This document shows positions 9,701 through 17,200 of a stretch of DNA of 39,495 nt, piece by piece. The notes beneath the pieces were generated by a model. The model saw only the letters and a list, made by a program, of their open reading frames with translations, was not told the origin of the DNA and did not search any database. Location of the stretch: NCBI GenBank assembly GCA_949293265.1, contig CASFCK010000013.1, positions 1 to 39,495 of the forward strand, given 5' to 3'. The stretch comes from an uncultured bacterium. Lineage in GTDB: Bacteria; Bacillota_I; Bacilli_A; Acholeplasmatales; Anaeroplasmataceae. A program made the position numbers and the translations under genes. How positions within the stretch are numbered: position 1 is the first letter of the stretch; each line of letters begins with the position of its first letter.

Positions 9701-10145
9701 AAGATTTGACTCTCTAACTAATAAAGTTGGCAAAAATGAAGTTGCTGTAGATGGTCAATATTTGACAATAACTAATGGAGGAGCTGGTGATTGGACAGTT
9801 TTAACCCCACCTAATCCTGCTGTTGCTGATAATGACCCAACAAAACAATTTACAACCGCCTTAATGCATGGTGGTTCTACTAGAGACTGTAGCATAACCG
9901 CAAAAAGAAATGTTACTGTAACAATTTACTTTAACACTGGTGATAGTGGATTCCAAAATGGTAATGTTGTAACTAAGGGTGGAGAACTAACGATTGATGG
10001 CGTTGAAGTTTCTAATAAATCTAATAAAGTTCCTACTACTACAGCCGTATCGTATACATTTGACATGACAGCTGGTCAAACTTGCGTTTTAAATGCTAGT
10101 AGTAATCGCTTAATATTATTTGGTATTGATGTTGTTGTAAAATAA
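6786..10145 (+). CDS. Pectinesterase (CE8) lipoprotein with InlB-type repeats
   Basis: 1119 residues. The signal peptide ends in a lipobox LTSC with Cys30 as lipidation site, so the enzyme is probably tethered outside the membrane. Two InlB/Listeria-Bacteroides-type repeats follow (about 39-105 and 111-180), then a carbohydrate-binding-like beta region (about 185-335) and Ig-like domains (about 340-510). The CE8 pectinesterase beta-helix spans about 520-880, with a third InlB-like repeat (895-962) and a C-terminal beta domain after it. Active-site landmarks are all present: QAVA (Gln669), YQDTLY (Gln691, Asp692), TDYIFG (Asp713) and ARGW (Arg779, Trp781). The expected reaction is demethylation of pectin. 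An AGGGG ribosome binding site precedes the ATG. It is transcribed alone, with no other pectin gene nearby. Confidence 0.9.
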   Translation: MQFKKILTRIFLGMCCLTGIAVSTVTLTSCKDTEVEEQKFTVSFVDQDGKVITTSDVGEGKTVSKPTDPTLAGYTFKHWSLTKNGEAYDFSTPVTANLTLYAVWEKNQEPVTIYTVTFVTGENASTIPSQEVESGKAVTKPTDPTLASYNFKHWSLTENGEAYDFSTPVTANLTLYAVWDSEQSQTEIVTRTLDLTTPPAGMTQQSNADYYQFVSGKGTVGYFELLGTKLRYEVSEKAINTQGGASVGDNSVSFTTTSAGTLTFEIKNASSSNTGLVLLDSEGNVVEEATLSTNQELSSSFEITEAGTYYFGGKSGSVRIFALSYTETVAKSDPKAIEVTTLPEVNFLEKSEFNSNGLIVTLVYENGRTEVVTPTNIKALTAEEMAIPGEHVVDLEYVVNEKTFNTSYKVTVYALDSIQWVDYDYDGNKTLIVQKLFLKGSTFDSSNVVVKAFGKANVNDKEVTHQFILDANDYTVSNPDLTTVGSKEVIITSKLNTNITTSYLINVVEDVLTDKEAATVSLNVVAGAEVLVSPDSLTFGSINDALKYLELVKVSDSTIKNITIGEGTFNEKVEVTLPNVHMNGATTVETNFDFNGYLTNTTVNDKTIITYGAYNGLTVPSGNSTYNTDGSATVSIRNTAVGFYAQGITFANDINTLDEYNKVPSSNKQAVALLVQADQSHFYRCSFTGYQDTLYAQVGRQIYDTCYIEGRTDYIFGYDATAVFTNTEIHSFGANNDAKNGGYVVATKGSEKLNYGYLFMNVAFTASDDVTPGTVSLARGWDKYMTMTVMHSNIGQHISKEAYGEATMEADGVTPSKNNKNDRYGKMNAEPDPNRLVENGNIGLGAITTSLENTCTVIDNTAAEKYMNLVNIFGKDTNGLPYENDWTGGIIDYTATITYHYGDGMTHVEKDYEGTTIDKLWTAPTVEGMAFIGWYTTSTFDEGSKFDPNTKLTANLDLYAKYDIGVVLSEDLRFDSLTNKVGKNEVAVDGQYLTITNGGAGDWTVLTPPNPAVADNDPTKQFTTALMHGGSTRDCSITAKRNVTVTIYFNTGDSGFQNGNVVTKGGELTIDGVEVSNKSNKVPTTTAVSYTFDMTAGQTCVLNASSNRLILFGIDVVVK
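6976..7099 (+). repeat. InlB-repeat DNA duplication, copy 1
   Basis: About 124 bp nearly identical to 7201-7324, offset exactly 225 bp (75 codons). It encodes the C-terminal two thirds of the first InlB-type repeat (from KPTDPTLA to LYAVW). The high nucleotide identity points to a recent tandem duplication or gene conversion. Confidence 0.85.
7201..7324 (+). repeat. InlB-repeat DNA duplication, copy 2
   Basis: Second copy of the 124-bp repeat. Differences from copy 1 are few (for example AGTTACAAT for GGTTATACT, and ACCGAAAAT for ACTAAAAAC), while the 100-bp section from the HWSL codons onward is almost unchanged. Confidence 0.85.
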
Positions 10146-10160
10146 AAATTAATTCGAGAT

Positions 10161-10196
10161 AAAAAAGGCTACCGTTTATTTACGGCAGCCTTTTTC
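10161..10196. terminator. Bidirectional terminator shared by the pectinesterase and phosphatase genes
   Basis: AAAAGGCTaCCGT and ACGGcAGCCTTTT pair around a TTATTT loop, with one mismatch. A T5 tract follows on the plus strand and a T6 tract on the minus strand. The TAA stop of the minus-strand phosphatase gene (10176-10178) lies in the loop, so its last codons form one arm of the hairpin. Confidence 0.85.
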
Positions 10197-10619
10197 TAAT
10201 TCATTTATTAAATCATCTAATCCTTTATCTATTTCTTTATACGTAGTATTAAAATCACCTGTATACCAAGGATCAGCAATATCTTTTTTATTTAATAATC
10301 TAAATTTTTTATTTTTACCAAACATATGTTCTAGATTAACTAAATTATAATGATCCATTGCTATTATATAATCATAATATAAAACATCTTCTTCACTTAT
10401 TTGACTAGCAACCTTCAAGTGATAATCTATATTAAACATATCTAAAATTTTTCTAGTCCCATAATGAATATGATTTCCTATTTCTTCTCTTGATGTAGCT
10501 TTAGAACTAACTTCATATTTATTTTCTAAATTCAGTTTTTCTAGTTTATATTTCATTAAATACTCAGCCATCGGACTACGACAAATATTACCGTGACAAA
10601 TAAATAAGATTTTAGTCAT
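10176..10619 (-). CDS. Low-molecular-weight protein tyrosine phosphatase
   Basis: 147 residues, cytoplasmic. The phosphate-binding loop CX5R-S is CHGNICRS (nucleophile Cys8, Arg14, Ser15) followed by PMAEY, and the general-acid loop is DPWYTGDF near residue 114. These are the defining parts of the LMW-PTP family, which dephosphorylates phosphotyrosine, in some bacteria on BY-kinases of capsule synthesis. No BY-kinase is in the window. It is the last gene of the T-box-controlled tyrS transcript, overlapping the deaminase-like gene by 8 bp, and it ends inside its own terminator. Confidence 0.92.
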   Translation of the reverse strand: MTKILFICHGNICRSPMAEYLMKYKLEKLNLENKYEVSSKATSREEIGNHIHYGTRKILDMFNIDYHLKVASQISEEDVLYYDYIIAMDHYNLVNLEHMFGKNKKFRLLNKKDIADPWYTGDFNTTYKEIDKGLDDLINELEKGCRK

Positions 10620-11241
10620 TATAACCCCACCAATTTGGTAATAATTCTGCTAATTTAATTATTTTTCTTTTTTCATAATCAATCATTATTAAGATATCTT
10701 TATACTTATCAGGCATAATTTGCGCTATAAGTTCTAAACACGCACCACAAGGAATTCCTAATTTATTATTAGGCATAACTACTATAATTTTAGTTATATT
10801 ATTATCTTTGTTTGATAGCATATTAAATATAGCATTGCGTTCTGCACATATACCAAGCGTACAAGCCGTATCTATACAGATACCTGTATAAATATGACCA
10901 GTTGAAGTTAAAATACTAGCTGCTACACTACCACAAGATACATATTTTGATATTTCTTTTTCTTGTTGTTTTTCTTTAGCTAAATTATATAATTTATCCC
11001 ATATATCGATATCTATACCAATCACATCAGGATAATTTTTAACAAATTCTTTAATGTTATAGGTTTTATTTAAATATTTAACTTCTAATAAGCTATAATA
11101 CTTATTTTTTATATTAATAATATACTTATTAAAAATATCTAAAATTGTACATTCAGGACATAACATTAAAGGAATTGGACCATCATATTCTTCATACTTA
11201 GTAAATTCTAAGACATTATCATTAAACACCTTAGAAATCAT
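10612..11241 (-). CDS. Cytidine-deaminase-like zinc protein with N-terminal extension
   Basis: 209 residues. The C-terminal 125 residues carry a CDA fold with CAERNA (zinc Cys and catalytic Glu, near residue 132) and PCGAC (near residue 164), as in cytidine or blasticidin-S deaminases. The first 80 residues are extra and I do not recognise them; they contain a CPEC pair (LMLCPECTILDI) that could bind metal. Substrate is unknown, and a separate canonical cdd exists at 5795-6202. It starts 1 bp after tyrS and overlaps the phosphatase gene, so it belongs to the tyrS operon. Confidence 0.75.
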   Translation of the reverse strand: MISKVFNDNVLEFTKYEEYDGPIPLMLCPECTILDIFNKYIINIKNKYYSLLEVKYLNKTYNIKEFVKNYPDVIGIDIDIWDKLYNLAKEKQQEKEISKYVSCGSVAASILTSTGHIYTGICIDTACTLGICAERNAIFNMLSNKDNNITKIIVVMPNNKLGIPCGACLELIAQIMPDKYKDILIMIDYEKRKIIKLAELLPNWWGYND

Positions 11242-11242
11242 T

Positions 11243-12475
11243 TTATAACACCACTAAAGCATATTTTTTCTTGCCACGTCTTAACATAATATACTTATTA
11301 TCAATAGCTTCCTCACTAGTTAAAACATGGTTAAAATCTGTCACTTTGTTGCCATTAACTGTAATAGCACCATTAGCTATGAATTCTCTTGCTTCTCTTT
11401 TACTTGTAGCTAATTTAGCTTCGATAACCAAATCAATTAACGGCTTATTTTGGCCATTTACTTTATCTAAATCAGCAAAACCCATCTCTATTTCAGAAGC
11501 TGTTAAAGAACTAAAATCACCACTAAATAAAGCATTAGAAACATTAATGGCTTCTATACATTTACCCTCACCGTGAACAAAAGTTGTAACTTCTTTAGCT
11601 AAGACTTTTTGAGCATATCTTTCTTCTCTATGTAAATTCCATTTTTCTATTACTTCTTTTATTTCATCTAAGGATAAGAAGGTGAATTGTTTTAACCTTT
11701 TTTCAACCTCATCATCAGGAATATTAATCCAAAATTGATAAAATTCATATGGTGTTGTCATACTAGAATCTAACCAAACTGATTTTCCCCCTTCAGATTT
11801 ACCAAATTTAGTGCCATCTGATTTTAATATTAGGGGAATAGTTAAACCATAAACTTGTTTGCCAGCACCTAATTTTTTTCTAATTAAATCAGTCCCAGCA
11901 GTTATATTTCCCCATTGGTCTTGACCACCTATTTGCATAGCACAATTATATGTGTTATATAAATGCAACCAATCTAATGATTGTAAGATTTGATAACTAA
12001 ATTCTGTATAAGAAATACCAGAATCAAGTCTAGCTTTAACCGTTTCTTTATTAATCATATTATTAACATTAAAGTTTTTACCATAATCACGTAAAAATTC
12101 GATAACATTAATTTTAGAAACCCAATCATAATTATTAACTAAATTATTAAAACCAAACACTTCTTTTATTTGTTTTCTTAAACATTCTAAATTTGCATTA
12201 ACCGTTTCTTGAGTTAACATTTTTCTTTCGCCTTGTTCTTTAGGGTCACCAATTAATCCTGTTGCTCCACCAACTAATATTATTGGATTATGTCCCCATC
12301 TTTTTAATCTTTCAGCAACCAAAAAAGTAACTAAATGACCAACATGTAAACTTTTTCCAGTTGGATCAGTCCCTAAATAAAAGGTTAGATGTTCATTTTC
12401 TAATGCCTCTGCCACCTTCGGATCAGTCATGTCAAATAATAATTCTCTTTGTTTTAATTCTTCAATATGTTTCAT
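11243..12475 (-). CDS. tyrS: Tyrosyl-tRNA synthetase
   Basis: 410 residues, normal for bacterial TyrRS; charges tRNA-Tyr. The class I HIGH motif is HVGH (His44, His47), the KMSKS equivalent is KFGKS near residue 225, and the tyrosine/tRNA region has the YTEFSYQILQ and GGQDQWGNI stretches. A C-terminal S4 domain (REAREFIANGAITVNG) completes it. A strong AAGGAGG site lies 6 bases before the ATG. The upstream leader is a Tyr T-box (12476-12692). Two further genes follow without a gap. Confidence 0.97.
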   Translation of the reverse strand: MKHIEELKQRELLFDMTDPKVAEALENEHLTFYLGTDPTGKSLHVGHLVTFLVAERLKRWGHNPIILVGGATGLIGDPKEQGERKMLTQETVNANLECLRKQIKEVFGFNNLVNNYDWVSKINVIEFLRDYGKNFNVNNMINKETVKARLDSGISYTEFSYQILQSLDWLHLYNTYNCAMQIGGQDQWGNITAGTDLIRKKLGAGKQVYGLTIPLILKSDGTKFGKSEGGKSVWLDSSMTTPYEFYQFWINIPDDEVEKRLKQFTFLSLDEIKEVIEKWNLHREERYAQKVLAKEVTTFVHGEGKCIEAINVSNALFSGDFSSLTASEIEMGFADLDKVNGQNKPLIDLVIEAKLATSKREAREFIANGAITVNGNKVTDFNHVLTSEEAIDNKYIMLRRGKKKYALVVL

Positions 12476-12692
12476 AAATCCTCCTTAAATATAAAAACGT
12501 CCTTAGAAAAAAATCTAAGGACGAAAATTCGCGGTACCACCTTAGTTCTAGATAAAAATCTAGCCCTCTTTTAATTAATATTCTCCAATATTGTAATTCA
12601 TTTTAATAAATATGTTTATTTGCACCAACCATAAACTCTCTAAAATTATTTATTAAAACTACTTTATATTATCATCAAATTATAAACTTTCG
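12476..12692 (-). promoter_or_regulatory. Tyrosine T-box riboswitch leader of tyrS
   Basis: The minus-strand RNA contains the canonical T-box sequence TAAGGTGGTACCGCG (12544-12530). The terminator CGTCCTTAGA-A/T loop-TCTAAGGACG with a T5 tract (12523-12498) follows it. The T-box UGGU leaves U to pair with the discriminator A of tRNA-Tyr. The likely specifier codon is TAC in GAATTACAAT (12595-12593). An AGAGAG element and GGTTGGTGCAAA upstream fit a short Stem I. Uncharged tRNA-Tyr should stabilise the antiterminator and allow expression of tyrS and the two following genes. Confidence 0.93.
12498..12523 (-). terminator. T-box attenuator terminator
   Basis: A 10-bp stem with a 6-base loop, followed on the minus strand by TTTTTATAT. 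It is the OFF-state structure of the tyrS leader and ends about 22 bases before the start codon. Confidence 0.92.
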
Positions 12693-13669
12693 CGCTCTAT
12701 TATACTATGTGGTAGAACAATATTCAAGCTTTCAGTTTCTTCATGACGCATAAGTTTAGTTAATAAACTCATAGCTGCAGCCCCTATATCATAAACAGGA
12801 GTATATAAACATGTTAAACTTGGTCTTGATAATAAAGCATATTTAGTGTTTTGTAAACCAGCCACTGAAATATCTTCTGGTATTCTTCTACCAGCTTTAA
12901 TAGCTACATTCATAAAGGAAATAGCAATACTATCTCTAACTGAAATAGCTCCATCTATTGAATGATTTTTAAAAAATTCTTCAAAATGAACTGTGTTAAC
13001 AGCAACATCACCACTAGTTCTAAAAATTTTAGGCTCTAAATTAGCTTCTTTCATTGCTTTAATATAACCTTGTTCTTTTAAATCATTAGTAAAATAATGC
13101 CTTACAGTTGAAAATAAATAAATATCTTTTCTACCCTTATCAATCATTCTCTTAGTTAATTCATAAGTACCTTCTACATAATCAACAATCGCATATGGTA
13201 ACATATTACCATCAAAATTAACATTGGTTAATATTGTTGGAATATCCGCATCCTTTGATTTTTCTACTACGATTTGAATTTCATCCTTATTTAATTCTTC
13301 ATTTAAGAATAAAACTCCATCAACTTGTTCAGCAGCTACACTGCGCATTAAATCATCTAATTCAGCATTAGTAGAAGAAAATAACTTTATTGAATAATTG
13401 TATTTTTTAGCCACATCTATAATCCCACCAAGTAATTGTGAAACAGAAGCTCTAGTAATATCAGATAGTATAACACCAATAGTTGTAGACTTACGTGAAG
13501 CTAAACCACGGGCAATCGCATTAGGTTTGTATCCTAATTCTTTTATTACTTTAAGAACTCTTTCACGTGTCTCAGGATTAACTTTTTCTGGATTATTCAT
13601 AACCCTACTTACTGTAGCTAAACTAACCTTTGCAGCACCAGCTACATCATAAATTGTCGTGTTTGCCAT
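12680..13669 (-). CDS. LacI-family regulator, CcpA-like
   Basis: 329 residues. The N-terminal LacI helix-turn-helix (TIYDVAGAAKVSLATVSRV, residues 4-22) and hinge helix (NAIARGLASRKS, about 51-62) closely resemble CcpA. A periplasmic-binding-protein-like effector domain follows to the end (QVDGVLFL, ISVRDSIAISF, ISVAGLQN). CcpA controls carbon catabolite genes by binding cre sites with HPr-Ser-P; other LacI proteins bind sugars directly. A cre-consensus site in its own promoter and another in the pectinesterase promoter fit either a global CcpA or a local repressor. SD GGGGTGA precedes the ATG. Confidence 0.88.
   Translation of the reverse strand: MANTTIYDVAGAAKVSLATVSRVMNNPEKVNPETRERVLKVIKELGYKPNAIARGLASRKSTTIGVILSDITRASVSQLLGGIIDVAKKYNYSIKLFSSTNAELDDLMRSVAAEQVDGVLFLNEELNKDEIQIVVEKSKDADIPTILTNVNFDGNMLPYAIVDYVEGTYELTKRMIDKGRKDIYLFSTVRHYFTNDLKEQGYIKAMKEANLEPKIFRTSGDVAVNTVHFEEFFKNHSIDGAISVRDSIAISFMNVAIKAGRRIPEDISVAGLQNTKYALLSRPSLTCLYTPVYDIGAAAMSLLTKLMRHEETESLNIVLPHSIIERESL
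12699..12727 (-). promoter_or_regulatory. tyrS promoter inside the 3' end of the LacI-type gene
   Basis: On the minus strand TTGAAT (12727-12722), a 17-bp spacer and TATAAT (12704-12699) make a strong promoter. Transcription should start near 12692, giving a leader of about 215 bases. The promoter lies within the last 16 codons of the lacI/ccpA-like gene. Confidence 0.8.
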
Positions 13670-13692
13670 AATTAATCACCCCAATCGCTAGT

Positions 13693-13721
13693 ATTTTAGC
13701 ATAAAAACCCTTCCATAACAA
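13693..13721 (-). promoter_or_regulatory. Promoter of the LacI/CcpA-like gene
   Basis: On the minus strand TTGTTA (13721-13716), 17 bp, TAAAAT (13698-13693), about 25 bp upstream of the start codon. The operator at 13723-13736 touches the -35 element. Confidence 0.65.
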
Positions 13722-13722
13722 G

Positions 13723-13736
13723 TGTAAACGATTACA
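13723..13736 (-). promoter_or_regulatory. cre-type operator upstream of the LacI/CcpA-like gene
   Basis: TGTAAACGATTACA (plus strand) fits the cre consensus TGWAANCGNTNWCA at all fixed positions. It lies one base upstream of the -35 element of the regulator gene, a common place for autoregulation. Confidence 0.75.
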
Positions 13737-14170
13737 ATTTTAAAAAATATGAAAATAATTGAAAACACTACCAATTAACAACTTTATTTATTATATTTTG
13801 TTGTTTTTTTACTAATTTATATAAACTATTTTATATTTCATTGATACTAAAATTATTAATTATTTCTTATTATTTTTTAAGCTATTGCACAAATTTAAAT
13901 AAATTTTAACAATAAAATTGTACATTTTTTAATATGTTGTTATATCTTATATAATAATAAACAGAATATACATTTTACATTAGTAATTTTGTACATTCTT
14001 ATATTAGTAACATTTAATTAAATTTTCCCACAATTGTAAAGTAAAATAATATATTCAAAATGCCTTAAACCAATAAATTTAGTAAAAATTTATATTTTTT
14101 TAAACAATAGTGGAGTACCTACCTTTGGTTTGAAGGATAGTTCTTCACTTTATATTTTGTTATTTAAAAT
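13737..14170. other. AT-rich intergenic region with no convincing gene
   Basis: About 430 bp of very AT-rich DNA between the LacI-type gene and the end of the 11-gene operon. I see no coding region and no RNA family. A partly paired structure is present on the right: CCTTAAACCA (14063-14072) can pair with TGGTTTGAAGG (14126-14136), and an alternative imperfect hairpin spans 14110-14148. Confidence 0.5.
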
Positions 14171-14200
14171 CTGAGGTAGCTATCTACCTAACTACCTCAG
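14171..14200 (-). terminator. Probable terminator of the 11-gene surface operon
   Basis: CTGAGGTAG (14171-14179) pairs with CTACCTCAG (14192-14200), 26 bp past the last stop codon. Downstream on the minus strand is ATTTTAAAT, a weak U tract, so termination may be partial. Confidence 0.6.
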
Positions 14201-14225
14201 TTTAGAAAGAACCTTTATTTTATAT

Positions 14226-17200
14226 CTATGTTTTTGTTGAATAAGAATCTCCATTAACCCCATAGTAAAGTTTTATTGTAGTTGTAGTTGTACTTGTAAT
14301 ATTTAATAGTCCATCTTCAATTATACCTGTAATATTATAACCAATAGTAGCACTAAATAGACCAGAAATTTTACTATAACCAGTTCCGCAATTATGGTTG
14401 TCTGCCAAAGAATATACATTAATAGTGCTACTATGTTTAACTATCACTTTAATTGGATCTAATTCTTCGTTCCTTCCTGCTCCCAATAAGGTTTCTTCAA
14501 AATAAACTCCAATTATGCTTAATTCATAGCAAGTAACAGCAACATAGTTTAATGATAACGTCATATTCTCTTTAATAGTTATACTTTCACCAACATTATA
14601 TCTTTGACCATTATAACTGTATGAAGAACCCGCTTGGTAAAATGTGCCATCAATATTATATGCACCTTCTATTGTGTTATTGTTATTGTTATTTTCATCA
14701 ACATTACCATATACTTCTTGATATACATTAGCTGTAGAATCTAAATTATAGCCTGCTAACGAAACTATTGAACCTGGCATATGATATTCTACTTTAGTAG
14801 ATGAGTAAGTATCTTTTGAGTAATCATATGTCAATCTTAACTTATCATTCCACTTAGCATAAAGTACTATTACATTGCTTGGGTTTGCTATTTCTGATAA
14901 TAATGTATCATTTGTTAATTCTATTAAATTACCATTACTATCTTTATAACACCAAACGCCTGATGTTTGACCGAAATACTTGCTAAATGTTGAATCATTA
15001 TCATAGCTTTGTGACCAAGTATAATAACTAGAATCAAGTGTAGATGTATCAAATGTAGATGTTCTAGTTTGAACATAATCTAAGCTTACATCACCACTTA
15101 TGCTTGAATTATTAACATCAAATTCTATTGTATACGTAGGATTAATACTAAATTCACAATATAGAGGTATATTAGTTGCATCATAATTGTTGATTATTTC
15201 ATCTAATAGTTCTATAGTAATTGAACTTAATAACAAACCTGATGTCTTATCATAACCTAAATACCAACCATCAAAGTAATACTGTTCATAAATTGCAGAA
15301 GGTAATGCGATAATGCCATCTACAAAGTTATTTATCGTAAATGAACTTGGTGAATTAATTGTAGCTTCATCAGTTACATTTTCTACCATGTCACCATCTT
15401 CATCAACAGTAACAACAATGTAACTAATATGATATTCTGTTTCTTTCCAGTTTGCGTATAAATTAATACTTCCACCATTATTTAATGTAATACCTGTAAA
15501 CTGGCTTCCATCTACATAAGACCAGTATACAAAGTCATAGTAGTCTCTTGTAGGTATAAATTCATCACCAGTTACATTATAAGTTGTGTCATCAACAGAA
15601 TAAACTGTAATAGTTTGCAATAAATCTTTATTATCATCATAAAAATTAATAGTAAACTGGTTAACATTATCAGCAGTTTGCCAATATACATCAGAACCAT
15701 CGCTAACTGATATATATACATTACCATTAGCAAAACTTGTCACAGTTCCATTAATATTAGCTGATGATGCTAAATCTGACCTATAAGCATTATAACCATC
15801 GCTATTATTTAAAATAACATAGGATGATGAGGTCCCTGCACTTGAACTCATAATTAACTGGGCTCCTTCACTAGATGTATTGACATATCCACCTATTGAG
15901 CCATTGACATTTAATGTACCATTTACTATAAATTCAGCATCAACTTTATCAATACAGTATTTATAAAAACTACCCCTAGATGTATTATTTAAATCAGGAT
16001 AATTAGCAAAATCATTAAATACTGTTATATCAACGCCATTATTGACTGTTACTGTAGCTCCTGTATCAATTTCAACTGTAGAACCTGGCAAGAAAGCATA
16101 ATCTGAATTAGAAAGTGTTAATGTAGAACCTTCTCTTACATAGATATCCATAAATCCAACTGTAGCTGGTTTTGACTTATCAGTTTTTAGAGAAACAGGG
16201 AAAACAGGAATATCTAAATCTATTGAGAGGGTTGAATCTTCAAATGTTCCATATAATTCAAATACATCCCTTTGACCAGCTATTTGGTTAGATCCAGTTA
16301 TTGAGAATAGTGCTACAGCATTGCTATTTGAATCAGCCCAACTATCAGCCTTAATTGTACTTTTACTTAGATAACCACCTGTTATTTTAAATATACAATT
16401 GCTACTAGAAGATGAACCCAATATAGTAGCTGTAGCTGAGGCATCAACTGTAAATACCTCCATGGTAAGATAAGTAAAAACAAAACCACTATATGTACAT
16501 CCCGCATAAATATCAATAGGACAAGAAATATTATGCATAGTCCATGCATTAGTTAGTAATACGTGCTTATACAAGCCACTGGCAGCACTACCACCTATCC
16601 AGTCATATGTAGCTAAGCAGTCTATTGCACTACTGCCATTGGTCATAGTGATTAAGCCATCACCATCACCTTTTATATATCCATAGGAATATAAGTTAGA
16701 ACTATCAATATTAATAGTTCCCAAATTATATACTACTCCTCTATCACAAACAATGGTTAGCTTTTCACCACCAGCATAACGTATTTGAGCTCCGACAAAT
16801 AAATTACCAGAAATAACATTTAAAGTTATTCCACTTGGAATAATTAGGGCTGAATAAACATAGCCTGATGATTTAGCAGTAGTACTAGTGTCATAATATT
16901 TTGAAACATCTGATGTGCTTTGATAAGGGACTAGTAAAGATCTATTTTCTAAATTATACTCTGTTGCATCTAAAATCTTTGAAAATGTTGTAGCAACAAA
17001 TTCTGTATTACTTAAATTACCTTCAGTTATTATATTTCTACCAGGAGTTGCTATTGCATCTTCAATGGTATAATAAGAACTACCAATCTTAACTGTTCGA
17101 TATTTTAATGTGATAGTAGCTAAGGATGTTTGATCATCATAACTGTTTTCTAGAGCATCTGTCTTAAACAATAAGGAAACATCAAGTAAATAGGTGCTGC

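Noticed and set aside
9518-9733. Minus-strand frame inside the pectinesterase gene
   Set aside because: Shadow of a well-supported coding sequence; no promoter or RBS.
14676-14696. Trinucleotide run encoding poly-Asn as a phase-variation switch
   Set aside because: Changes in unit number would keep the reading frame, so on/off switching is not expected.
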